Shown: positions 8,192-15,662 of the stretch, piece by piece | Position numbering within the stretch: position 1 is the first letter of the stretch | Layout: each line of letters begins with the position of its first letter | NCBI GenBank assembly: GCA_964647395.1 | Contig: CAZYHR010000050.1 | Coordinates: 1-22,984, forward strand | Source: Phosphoribacter sp964647395 | Lineage (GTDB): Bacteria; Actinomycetota; Actinomycetes; Actinomycetales; Dermatophilaceae | Reading direction: 5' to 3' | DNA: 22,984 bases | The notes under the pieces: generated by a model | What the model saw: the letters and a program-made list of their open reading frames with translations, nothing else | Databases searched by the model: none | What the model was told of the DNA's origin: nothing | Made by a program: the position numbers and the translations under genes

Positions 8192-9378
8192 GTCGGCGCC
8201 GGCCGGGACTGGTCGGGCTGGGGCTGGGGCTGGGGGCCGCGGGCATCGCCGGCGCCGTCGGGGTGGCCGGCCTGGTGGCCGACCGCATCCGCCGGGCCGA
8301 GGACGCCAAGCTGCCGGAGTACGCCAGTCTGGTCGAACCCGCCGATGAGGAACTGGCCGTCGTCGCGTCCGACGGCACCCTGCTGCACGCGCAGATCGAC
8401 GAGCCGGTCGGTGACCTGCTGACCCGCGACGGGCGACCGAAGCCGACCGTCGTGCTCTCGCACGGCTTCTGCCTCACCTCGCAGTGCTGGGTGCTGCAGC
8501 GTCGGGCGCTCAAGAAGGCCGGCTATCGCGTGGTCACCTGGGACCAGCGCGGCCACGGCCGGTCCGGCAAGAGCGAAGCGGCGGGGTACAATATCGAGCA
8601 GCTCGGCGAGGATCTGCACGCGGTGATCGTCGCGGCGGCGCCGCGGGGTGACCTGGCGCTCGGCGGGCACTCGATGGGGGGCATGACGACGATGGCCCTG
8701 GCCGACGCGCATCCCGAGATCATCACCGAGCGCACCGTGGCCTTCGCGTGCATCGCGACCTCGCCGGGCGGGCTGCCGCTGGCCAGCGGCCACCTGGCGG
8801 CCACGACCGGCAAGGTGTTGCTCGAACGGCTCGGGCCCAACGTCTTCGCGCAGTTGGCCAAGCGCCCGCAGCTGCTGACCTCGATCCTGCGGGCCAACCG
8901 GGATCTCGCCGAGTTCCTCACCGAGCGCTACTCGTTCGCCTCGCCGGTGCCGCGCAGCATCGTCCGGCTCACCGCGCGGATGATCCTCACGACCGACCTT
9001 TCGGTGATGACCGACTTCGTGCCGACCTTCGACGCCTACGACAAGGCGACGGCGCTGACCCACTTCGCGCACGCGGAGACGCTCGTCTTCAACGGCACCC
9101 AGGACGTGCTCACCCCGCCGGAGCACAGCGAGCTCATCGTCCGGGCGATCCCTGGCGCGGAGCATGTCGTCATCCGCGATGCCGGGCACGTCATCATGCT
9201 CGAGCACCCCGATCTGCTCAACGACCAACTCCTGGCCATGCTCGAGCGGGCGGCGGCGGCGCGGGCCCGGCACGTCGACCCGGCGGCCAAGCCGCACGTC
9301 ACCCGGGTCGTCACGCCGGTCGGGAAACTGCGGCAACTGCGGACCGGTTCCCGGCGCCGCGATCCCGTCGGGTCCTGA
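8188..9378 (+). CDS. Alpha/beta-fold hydrolase with N-terminal membrane anchor
   Basis: This 396-residue serine hydrolase has the oxyanion motif SHGFCLTSQCW (91-101) and WDQRGHGRSGKS. The nucleophile elbow is GGHSMGGM with Ser162. The predicted acid is Asp306 in FNGTQDVLTP and the base is His334 in DAGHVIMLEHPD. Residues 8-30 form a Gly/Ala/Leu-rich hydrophobic segment after MSRRRP, so the enzyme is probably membrane-anchored or exported. It overlaps alr by 4 nt (ATGA) and is followed by tsaE after 12 nt. An alpha/beta hydrolase between alr and tsaE is, to my recollection, a common actinobacterial arrangement. The substrate is unknown; lipase or esterase are possibilities only. Confidence 0.88.
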   Translation: MSRRRPGLVGLGLGLGAAGIAGAVGVAGLVADRIRRAEDAKLPEYASLVEPADEELAVVASDGTLLHAQIDEPVGDLLTRDGRPKPTVVLSHGFCLTSQCWVLQRRALKKAGYRVVTWDQRGHGRSGKSEAAGYNIEQLGEDLHAVIVAAAPRGDLALGGHSMGGMTTMALADAHPEIITERTVAFACIATSPGGLPLASGHLAATTGKVLLERLGPNVFAQLAKRPQLLTSILRANRDLAEFLTERYSFASPVPRSIVRLTARMILTTDLSVMTDFVPTFDAYDKATALTHFAHAETLVFNGTQDVLTPPEHSELIVRAIPGAEHVVIRDAGHVIMLEHPDLLNDQLLAMLERAAAARARHVDPAAKPHVTRVVTPVGKLRQLRTGSRRRDPVGS

Positions 9379-9390
9379 GCAGGGCCTCGG

Positions 9391-9858
9391 ATGCCGCGAA
9401 CCCGGGTCACGCTGCCGACCGGTGAAGACACCATCGCCCTGGGTCGCCGGCTCGGGGACCTGTTGCGCGCCGGAGACCTCGTGGTGCTGACCGGGGGGCT
9501 GGGGGCGGGCAAGACGACGCTGACCCAGGGGATCGGCGCCGGCCTCAACGTCCGGGGCGCCGTCACCTCGCCCACCTTCGTCATCGCCCGGGTCCATCCC
9601 TCGCTGTTGGGCGGGCCGGCCCTAGTGCACGTCGACGCCTATCGGCTGGGCAGCACTCTCGAGCTGGACGATCTCGATCTGGACACCGACCTGGCCCGGG
9701 CCGTCATCGTCGTCGAGTGGGGCGCTGGGCTGGTCGAGCAGTTGGCCGCCGACCGGCTCGAGGTGGTCCTCGAGGTCGGGCCCGACGAGGTGCGCACCGC
9801 GACCGTCACCGGAGTGGGCGCGCGGTGGCTCGACGACGCACTGGATAGCCTGACCTGA
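9391..9858 (+). CDS. tsaE: tRNA t6A37 threonylcarbamoyltransferase complex ATPase TsaE
   Basis: TsaE is the ATPase that drives turnover of the TsaB-TsaD complex, which places the N6-threonylcarbamoyl group on A37 of ANN-decoding tRNAs. The 155-residue protein has the Walker A sequence GGLGAGKTT (35-43), the family motif VTSPTFVIARVH, HVDAYRLG, and VIVVEWGAGLVEQL. The last is the conserved WxE/WG region near the C-terminus. The ATG at 9391 lies 12 nt after the hydrolase stop with only a weak ribosome binding site. The stop TGA overlaps the tsaB start by one base (TGATG), an arrangement that suggests reinitiation. Confidence 0.95.
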   Translation: MPRTRVTLPTGEDTIALGRRLGDLLRAGDLVVLTGGLGAGKTTLTQGIGAGLNVRGAVTSPTFVIARVHPSLLGGPALVHVDAYRLGSTLELDDLDLDTDLARAVIVVEWGAGLVEQLAADRLEVVLEVGPDEVRTATVTGVGARWLDDALDSLT

Positions 9859-10535
9859 TGCTCCTGCTGGCCCTCGACACCTCGACCAGCGCGGTCACCG
9901 CCGCGCTGCACGACGGCACCACCGTCGTCGCCGAGGCGACCACCCTGGACTCGCGGGGGGCGGGGGAGCGGCTCGCGCCGGCCATCCAGCAGTGTCTGCG
10001 CCGGGCGCGGGTGCGGCCGGCTGACCTCACCCACGTCGTCTGCGGGCTGGGTCCGGGGCCGTTCACCGGGCTGCGGGTGGGCATCGTCTCGGCCCGGGTG
10101 CTCGCGCTGACCACCGGGGCGGCCCTGCACGGCGTGTGCTCGCTCGACGCGCTCGCCGCCGCCGCCCCGGCGGGCGAGGTGCTGGTGGCCACCGACGCCC
10201 GGCGGCGGGAGATCTACTGGGGCCGCTATGTCGTGCAGCCGCGCCGGTTCGAGGACTGGGCGGCGCGGATCGAGGTCGTCTCCGGACCCGCGGTGGGGCG
10301 CGCCGGGGATCTCCCGGAGGAGGTGCGCCAGTTGCCGACCGTCGGCCGGGGTGCCCTGCTCTACCCCGAACTGTTGCCCAAGGGCAAACCGCCGCTCGAC
10401 GTCTCGTCCGGAGCCCTCGCGGCGTTGGCCGTGGCCCGGCTGCAGGCCGGCGACCCCCTGCCGGCCGGGGAGCCCATCTATCTGCGTCGGCCCGACGCCA
10501 CCCCGCAACACAGCCAGAAGTCGACGTCAAGATGA
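9858..10535 (+). CDS. tsaB: t6A37 biosynthesis protein TsaB
   Basis: TsaB is the non-catalytic ASKHA-fold partner that dimerises with TsaD in t6A synthesis. The 225-residue product begins MLLLALDTSTSAVTAAL, the characteristic N-terminal phosphate-1-like motif. GLGPGPFTGLRVGIVSA follows at about residues 56-72, and VATDARRREIYWGRY after that, as in TsaB. The C-terminal region ends with GEPIYLRRPDAT, the typical YLR tail. It overlaps tsaE by 1 nt and rimI by 4 nt (ATGA), so the three are tightly coupled. Confidence 0.94.
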   Translation: MLLLALDTSTSAVTAALHDGTTVVAEATTLDSRGAGERLAPAIQQCLRRARVRPADLTHVVCGLGPGPFTGLRVGIVSARVLALTTGAALHGVCSLDALAAAAPAGEVLVATDARRREIYWGRYVVQPRRFEDWAARIEVVSGPAVGRAGDLPEEVRQLPTVGRGALLYPELLPKGKPPLDVSSGALAALAVARLQAGDPLPAGEPIYLRRPDATPQHSQKSTSR

Positions 10536-11026
10536 CCGCCGTCCTGCGTGACGTGCACTGGACCGACCTGCCCCTGCTGGCCGGGTTGGAACGCGAGATG
10601 TTTCCCGGCGACGCCTGGGACGAGCGGACCTGGTGGGCCGAGCTGGCCGGCCGGCCCCGGCGCAGTTACGTCGTCGCCGTGGACCCGGCCGCGGCCGAGA
10701 CCGACCCGCCCGAGCCGCCGCGGATCGCCGGCTATGCCGGCGTCGACCTGGCGGGGGACACGGCGGACGTCATGACGGTGGCGGTGCGGGCGGCCTACCG
10801 AGGCCGTGGGGTGGGCGACGCCCTGCTCAGCGAGATCGTATGCCGCGCAGCGGCTTCCGGTGCCGCAGCGCTGCTGCTCGAAGTGCGGGCGGATCATGGG
10901 GCCGCGCTGGCGCTCTATCGTCGGCACGGGTTCGAGCAGGTCGCGGTGCGGCGGCGCTACTACCAGCCGGACGATGTCGATGCGTTGGTGCTCCGGCGTC
11001 TGTTGGGCCGGGGCGGGCCTGACTGA
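10532..11026 (+). CDS. rimI: Ribosomal protein S18-alanine N-acetyltransferase (GNAT)
   Basis: RimI acetylates the N-terminal alanine of ribosomal protein S18 and can act on other protein N-termini. The 164-residue protein has the GNAT acetyl-CoA loop VAVRAAYRGRGVGDALL (about 84-99), an LLLEVRADHGAALALYRRHGF segment, and VRRRYYQPDDVDALVL at the end, as in RimI. EREMFPGDAWDERTWWAEL near the N-terminus is the usual RimI start region. The ATG at 10532 overlaps the tsaB stop (ATGA). A GCGGCATAC motif copy lies at 10838-10846, encoding V-C-R with the uncommon GTA codon. Confidence 0.93.
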   Translation: MTAVLRDVHWTDLPLLAGLEREMFPGDAWDERTWWAELAGRPRRSYVVAVDPAAAETDPPEPPRIAGYAGVDLAGDTADVMTVAVRAAYRGRGVGDALLSEIVCRAAASGAAALLLEVRADHGAALALYRRHGFEQVAVRRRYYQPDDVDALVLRRLLGRGGPD

Positions 11027-11066
11027 CGGGGTGGCGGCAGGGACGGGCGGGAAGGTCGATCGGGCT

Positions 11067-11117
11067 GAGAGTGATGGGGTGGCGAGCGTGATGGGGTGGC
11101 GAGAGTGATGGGGTGGG
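11067..11117 (+). repeat. Three tandem 17-bp repeats in the rimI-tsaD gap
   Basis: The unit GAGAGTGATGGGGTGGC occurs three times head to tail (11067-11083, 11084-11100, 11101-11117). The second copy has one change (GAGCG) and the last base of the third differs. It fills most of the 92-nt gap and ends 1 nt before the tsaD ATG. Each unit supplies GTGATG and GGGGTGG, so it could set the ribosome loading region of tsaD. Confidence 0.85.
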
Positions 11118-11118
11118 C

Positions 11119-12162
11119 ATGAGCGACGAGCCGCTGGTGCTGGGCATCGAGACGTCGTGCGACGAGACGGGGGTCGGGCTGGTCCGGGGGAGCACGCTGC
11201 TCGTCGATGCAGTGGCGAGTTCGGTGGACGAGCACGCTCGGTTCGGCGGCGTCGTGCCGGAGGTCGCCTCACGGGCGCACCTCGAGGCGATGGTGCCGAC
11301 CATCGAACGAGCCTGCGCGCAGGCCGACGTGCGGCTGGCCGACGTCGACGCGGTGGCGGTGACAGCTGGGCCAGGGCTGGCCGGCGCGCTGGTCGTGGGG
11401 GTTGCGGCCGCCAAGGCTCTGGCGATCGGGCTCGGCGTGCCGCTCTACGGGGTGAACCACCTCGCGGCCCATGTCGCGGTCGATGTGCTCGAGCACGGGC
11501 CGCTGCCGGAGCCCGCCATGGCGCTGCTGGTGTCGGGTGGGCACTCGTCGCTGCTGCTCGTGCCGGACGTGACCGGGGAGGTCCAGCCGCTCGGGGCGAC
11601 CATCGACGACGCGGCCGGGGAGGCGTTCGACAAGGTGGCGCGGGTGCTCGGGCTGCCGTTCCCCGGGGGGCCGCACATCGACCGGGTCGCGAGGGACGGC
11701 GCGGTGACGATCGAATTCCCGCGCGGGCTGACGACGGGGCGGGACGTGGAGAGGTATCGGTACGACTTCTCCTTCTCGGGGCTCAAGACGGCGGTGGTGC
11801 GCTGGATCCAGCAGCGCGAGGCCGCGGGGCAGCCGGTGCCGGTGGGCGAGGTGGCCGCGAGCTTCCAGGAGGCGGTCGTCGACGTGCTGAGCCGCAAGGC
11901 GATCGCGGCGTGCCATGACCAGGGGGTGGACGACCTGCTCATCGGTGGCGGCGTGGCTGCCAACTCCAGGTTGCGGGCCATCACCCAGCAGCGGTGCGAC
12001 GCAGCGGGCATCCGGCTGCGGGTGCCCCGACCCGGGCTCTGCACGGACAACGGGGCCATGGTCGCGGCACTCGGGGCCGAGATGATCGCCCGGGGCCGGC
12101 CGCCGTCGTCGCTCGACCTGCCGGCTGACTCCTCCATGCCGGTCACGCTGATCCGGGCCTGA
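11119..12162 (+). CDS. tsaD: tRNA t6A37 threonylcarbamoyltransferase TsaD
   Basis: TsaD transfers the threonylcarbamoyl group from its adenylate onto A37 of tRNA. The 347-residue protein has GIETSCDETGVGLV (9-22), AGPGLAGAL, the metal-binding HxxxH in GVNHLAAH (His114 and His118), LLVSGGHSSLLLV, DDAAGEAFDKVAR, FSGLKTAV, GGVAANSRLR, and CTDNGAMVA with the conserved Asp. The length is normal. The start could be the ATG at 11119 or the GTG at 11113; ATG gives the typical short N-terminus, and no strong ribosome binding site favours either. A 17-bp triple repeat lies directly upstream. The gene ends facing a minus-strand DUF222/HNH gene across a candidate shared terminator. Confidence 0.96.
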   Translation: MSDEPLVLGIETSCDETGVGLVRGSTLLVDAVASSVDEHARFGGVVPEVASRAHLEAMVPTIERACAQADVRLADVDAVAVTAGPGLAGALVVGVAAAKALAIGLGVPLYGVNHLAAHVAVDVLEHGPLPEPAMALLVSGGHSSLLLVPDVTGEVQPLGATIDDAAGEAFDKVARVLGLPFPGGPHIDRVARDGAVTIEFPRGLTTGRDVERYRYDFSFSGLKTAVVRWIQQREAAGQPVPVGEVAASFQEAVVDVLSRKAIAACHDQGVDDLLIGGGVAANSRLRAITQQRCDAAGIRLRVPRPGLCTDNGAMVAALGAEMIARGRPPSSLDLPADSSMPVTLIRA

Positions 12163-12173
12163 GCCGGGCCGAG

Positions 12174-12199
12174 CCCCGGCCGGCTGACCTCGGCTGGGG
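12174..12199. terminator. Candidate bidirectional terminator between tsaD and the HNH gene
   Basis: A 9-bp stem (CCCCGGCCG with CGGCTGGGG, one G-U pair, 8-nt loop) lies 11 nt after the tsaD stop and 11 nt beyond the stop of the opposing gene. There is no U tract. The position between convergent genes supports a terminator role. Confidence 0.5.
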
Positions 12200-12210
12200 A
12201 CCGACCTGGT

Positions 12211-14055
12211 TCAGCTCGGGGGGCCGGGCCCGTCCAGATCCGCTGGAATCTCCGGCTCCGGCCAGTCGGCCACCTCGAACCAGCTCAGTTCCCGGGGCCA
12301 CTCCGGCAGATCGCGCGGTGTCGGCAGGACGGCCCAACCCGAGTCGCCGGGTGGCGTGGCCCGGGCCGGCGGCGCGGGCGGCTGCTCGCTCAGGTCGCTC
12401 AGGTCGCTCCGGTCGCTCCGGTCGCTCCGGTCGCTCCGGTCGGGCAGGTCGTGGACCGGGTCAGGCGGATCGACGCGACGCTCCGCCGCTCGCGGCGATG
12501 GAGATGGAGCGGCCGGCTTGGCCGTCGGTGGGACGATCGGTTGGAGCAGTTCTCGGTAGTCGTGCGGGTCGGTGAGATAGGTGCGGCCGCTCGGGGTGGT
12601 CCAGGTGATGCGGGCCGTTTCCGGGTCTCGGTCGGCGCGCCAGAGACCCCAAGTCTTGAGGTCGTGCAGGGCCTTGCTCTTGAGGGACAGGTTGGCCGTG
12701 TTCGTGGGGCCGGCCGGGAAGGGGATGTCGTGGTCGAGTTCGGCTCTCACGCGGGTTGACCCGGGCCCTCGGCAGGATCGGTCGCGGGCCCGGACGAACT
12801 CGCGATCCGCCGCGCTCGGCGGGTAGCGCTTGGGGGAGCGGTCCAGCAGATGCCCGGTCAAGGGGTCGACGATCAGGCGACGGAACACCGATCCGGGGGC
12901 GGTGGCGGCCACTCGGGCGTGGACCGGGTGCAGATAGGTGGCGCCAGGGATCTCGGCCAGGCAATCGGCGGCCCCCAGCAGCGCGTCCAGAGTGACGACG
13001 AGGTCGACGCGCGCAGCCGGGAGGCGACCGAGGTCGGGCAGCGCCGCCGACGGCGCGTCCGGGTGGCTGCACCAGCACTGGCCTGATCCGGCGGCCGCCG
13101 CGGCGACCCCGGTGCCGTCGGTCGAGCCGACCGGGGCATCGGTCGCCGGAAGGCCGGCGCAGGTGGGGCCGGGGTGGCCGTAGAGCAGCAGGTCGAGAGC
13201 GATGTCGGAGCGCAGTTGGGCAAGGGTGCGCTCGGGGTGGCTGCCGGCCGCGCGCAGGCCGTTGGCGATCTGCTCGATCCGCCGGGCCGCAGCCACGACC
13301 CGGGGCGTGTCGCCGCCGATGGTCAGTTCGCTCGACCCACCGGGGTGATGCTCGGTGCGCAAGTCGTGCCGGCGTCGCCGGCTCGCACCGGCGGCCGGGT
13401 CGGCCGGATCGGTGAGCGGGTGACGGGTGACCTCCCGAGCCAGGCGCCGGCCGATCAGCGTCGCCGACGGCGGGCTGCCGTCGCGACGGGGCGCGAGGCA
13501 GGTCGCGGCGATCTCGTCGGCGACCCGGTCGCAGTGGCCCACGGTGGCCGAGAAGATCCTGCGGACCTGGCTCAAGGTGGTCCGCCCGGAGGCCAGCCCC
13601 CGACGCAGCGTGCGGGTGCGCTCCGGGGCCGCAGTGGCCAGTTCCAGCCGGCTGCGCGTGTCGTATTCGCTCAAGCTCGTGGCGGCCAGCACCTCGTGGA
13701 CCGCGCTGCTGGTCGCGATCTGCTCGATGGCGGCCGCCCGGTCCTCCGGTTGCTCCCCGGACGGACCGGGCAGCGTGGCTGCCTCGGCGGCCGTGGCCCG
13801 GTGGGTCAGCGCCAGCCCGGTCAGGCCGACGTCGGCCATCGCGGCGGCGACGGCCTCGCTGACGACGACCAGACCCATGCCGAGTGCGGCATCCGGCTGT
13901 CGCCCGGCCCGGGCCTGCGCCGCGGCCGTCTCCAGCAGGCTGCGCAGGTCATCAGCCCAGATGCCCAGGGCGGTGACCGTGTCCAGGGCCTCCTCGACCC
14001 GGGCAGCGCCGAGGTCGACGGCGGTGCCGACGTCGGTGGTCGCGGTGCTGGACAT
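12211..14055 (-). CDS. DUF222 / HNH endonuclease (13E12 repeat family type)
   Basis: The 614-residue product has the DUF222 helical region (about 15-330), including LSEYDTRSRLELATA, TLSQVRRIFSATVGHCDRVADEIA and ARVDLVVTLDALLG. A C-terminal HNH module follows with His442 (LDHD), Asn455 and His464, the order expected for the nuclease. Only one zinc-type cysteine (Cys428) precedes it, where many relatives have a second four or so residues later. The tail is low-complexity with tandem Arg-Ser-Asp residues (about 536-557) encoded by 9-bp repeats. The ATG at 14055 is chosen because TATCGT lies 6 nt upstream, fitting a leaderless mRNA; an upstream ATG at 14073 or 14106 is possible. The family is multicopy in actinobacteria and of unsettled function. 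Confidence 0.88.
   Translation of the reverse strand: MSSTATTDVGTAVDLGAARVEEALDTVTALGIWADDLRSLLETAAAQARAGRQPDAALGMGLVVVSEAVAAAMADVGLTGLALTHRATAAEAATLPGPSGEQPEDRAAAIEQIATSSAVHEVLAATSLSEYDTRSRLELATAAPERTRTLRRGLASGRTTLSQVRRIFSATVGHCDRVADEIAATCLAPRRDGSPPSATLIGRRLAREVTRHPLTDPADPAAGASRRRRHDLRTEHHPGGSSELTIGGDTPRVVAAARRIEQIANGLRAAGSHPERTLAQLRSDIALDLLLYGHPGPTCAGLPATDAPVGSTDGTGVAAAAAGSGQCWCSHPDAPSAALPDLGRLPAARVDLVVTLDALLGAADCLAEIPGATYLHPVHARVAATAPGSVFRRLIVDPLTGHLLDRSPKRYPPSAADREFVRARDRSCRGPGSTRVRAELDHDIPFPAGPTNTANLSLKSKALHDLKTWGLWRADRDPETARITWTTPSGRTYLTDPHDYRELLQPIVPPTAKPAAPSPSPRAAERRVDPPDPVHDLPDRSDRSDRSDRSDLSDLSEQPPAPPARATPPGDSGWAVLPTPRDLPEWPRELSWFEVADWPEPEIPADLDGPGPPS
12386..12448 (-). repeat. 9-bp tandem repeat encoding Arg-Ser-Asp in the HNH gene tail
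   Basis: On the plus strand the unit TCGCTCCGG occurs six times in a row (the first two as TCGCTCAGG), followed by a degenerate seventh unit (TCGGGCAGG). As the unit is 9 bp, length changes keep the frame and would only add or remove three residues. Confidence 0.85.
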
Positions 14056-14061
14056 GGCCCG

Positions 14062-14067
14062 ACGATA
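14062..14067 (-). promoter_or_regulatory. -10-like hexamer for a leaderless HNH-gene mRNA
   Basis: Read on the minus strand, TATCGT (TANNNT) ends 6 nt before the ATG at 14055 with no ribosome binding site between them. Confidence 0.45.
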
Positions 14068-14259
14068 ACGCATATCTGTTCGACGGACAAGCCGAATCAG
14101 CAACATTCACAACGGAGTTCATTCGATCAACCGCTCCCAGGCAGGCCAGTCTGGCGACCCGCCCCGACCGCCTGCCGTCACCCTGCCATCGACCACCGAC
14201 AGCCCCGACGCCACGGACACCCACGGGCGGCCACCACAACGCCCGGCACACCTGCGCGC

Positions 14260-15585
14260 TCACCCGCAGCGCAGCAGCCCGAACCGCTCCTTGACCGCCA
14301 GCACCCGCTTGACCGACAACTCCACCGCCGCGCCGAACGCCCCGTCCTGGTCGGCCCTGGACCGGATCGCCGCGATCATCCCCTGCACCTGATCGGCGCG
14401 GGCGGTGAGCACCAGGTCGCCCCCCGCGGCCAGGAACCGCACCGCCCGATCGCTGGCCGGCACCGTCGCGACCGCAGCGGCCGCGCCGATGTCGTCACTG
14501 ACCACGACCCCCTGCCACCCCATCGTCTCGCGCAGCAGTCCGGTGACGATCGGCCGGGAGAACACCGCCTGCGTCCCGGTCGGATCCAGCAGCGGATAGC
14601 GCGCAGAGGACACCATGACCAGACCGACCCGGGCGTCGATCCCCGCAGAGAACGGCCCGAGATAGGCGTCGCCCGGCCCGGTCGTCGAGTCGGTGATGCC
14701 GGTCGCGGTGAGGTCGGTGTTGCCGGTGACCCGCCCCAACCCCGGGAAGTGCTTGACGGTGGCCACCACCCCGGCGGACTGCAACCCCTCGACGACCGCC
14801 GGCACGGCCCGAGCGACAACCGCCGGATCGGTCGAATACTGCCGCCCGAAGCGTCCGATCGGCTGGTTGGTCGACAGCATCGAGGCCGGCACGGTGTCCG
14901 CCACCGGCGCGAGATCGACGTTGACACCGACCGCTCGCAACTCGCGCCCGGTGCGAGCAGCGTTGGTGTGCAACGTTTCCGGAGACTGTTGGCCCTGCAC
15001 GCGGGCCGCCGGCAGATTGGTGAAACCGGCGCCCTTGAGCTGCTGGACGGCGCCACCCTCCTGGTCGGCGGCGATGAACAGCCCGACCCCCGGCGTCGCC
15101 GAGCCCTGCAGGTGCGCCGACGTCGACCGGATCGTGGCCTGCCCCGTCCACCCACCGAGATAGATGACCGCCCCGACCCGTTGCCGCGCGAGCACGTCGT
15201 CGAGCCCCGCTGGTGCCTGACCCGGCTGCATCCCCACCATGAACAGCTGCCCCAGCCGCTCGTCGCGCGACAAGCCCTCGAAGGTCGAGGTCACGCACGC
15301 CGACCCCACCCCCGGGTATGCCGCCCCGCCGCCAGCCGTCGTCGGCTCACCACTGCCGGTGGTGCCCCCGGTGGCGCCCGACGGGCCCGGGACGGTGGTG
15401 CCGCCCGGACCGCCGCCGGTGGCCGACGGGCCGGACGAGCCGGTCCCGCCGGTGCCGCTGCCCGAGGCGGCGGTCGTCGGCTCCGACCCGGCCGGGGTGA
15501 TCGTGCACCCGGCGGCGAGCACGCCGAGGGCCAGGCCGGCGGCGAGCGGCGCCCAACGGGAGCGTGCGGTCCTCATCGCTCCCAC
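14260..15585 (-). CDS. Glycoside hydrolase family 3 lipoprotein (beta-N-acetylhexosaminidase/NagZ-like)
   Basis: The 441-residue product has an N-terminal signal peptide with lipobox VLAAGC (Cys near residue 27), so it should be a lipid-anchored exported protein. A Gly/Ser/Thr/Pro-rich linker follows to about residue 95. The GH3 domain has LFMVGMQPG, LFIAADQEGGAVQQL, DLAPVADT, VKHFPGLGRVTGNTD (the KHFPGxG motif) and VVVSDDIGAAA, where the Asp pair holds the predicted nucleophile. It resembles mycobacterial LpqI, which releases N-acetylglucosamine from muropeptides. GTG at 15585 has GGACGG 5 nt upstream; ATG at 15576 is an alternative that does not change the signal peptide. One GCGGCATAC copy lies at 15316-15324. 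The gene is divergent from the nucleoside hydrolase. Confidence 0.9.
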   Translation of the reverse strand: MGAMRTARSRWAPLAAGLALGVLAAGCTITPAGSEPTTAASGSGTGGTGSSGPSATGGGPGGTTVPGPSGATGGTTGSGEPTTAGGGAAYPGVGSACVTSTFEGLSRDERLGQLFMVGMQPGQAPAGLDDVLARQRVGAVIYLGGWTGQATIRSTSAHLQGSATPGVGLFIAADQEGGAVQQLKGAGFTNLPAARVQGQQSPETLHTNAARTGRELRAVGVNVDLAPVADTVPASMLSTNQPIGRFGRQYSTDPAVVARAVPAVVEGLQSAGVVATVKHFPGLGRVTGNTDLTATGITDSTTGPGDAYLGPFSAGIDARVGLVMVSSARYPLLDPTGTQAVFSRPIVTGLLRETMGWQGVVVSDDIGAAAAVATVPASDRAVRFLAAGGDLVLTARADQVQGMIAAIRSRADQDGAFGAAVELSVKRVLAVKERFGLLRCG

Positions 15586-15650
15586 GGTAACCGTCCGCCC
15601 CGCCCACCACGGCGCCCGCCGCGCGGCGACCCACGACGCCGGCGCAGCGG

Positions 15651-15656
15651 CATACT
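15651..15656 (+). promoter_or_regulatory. -10-like hexamer for a leaderless nucleoside hydrolase mRNA, inside a GCGGCATAC copy
   Basis: CATACT ends 6 nt before the GTG at 15663. It is part of GCGGCATACT (15647-15656), so the dispersed motif and the -10 element coincide here. Confidence 0.45.
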
Positions 15657-15662
15657 GGCCGG

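Noticed and set aside
14078..14083. GTTCGA upstream of the HNH gene as a possible SOS (LexA) box
   Set aside because: Only one half-site is present; the expected inverted half four bases away is missing. 13E12-type genes can be SOS-linked, but this copy does not show it.
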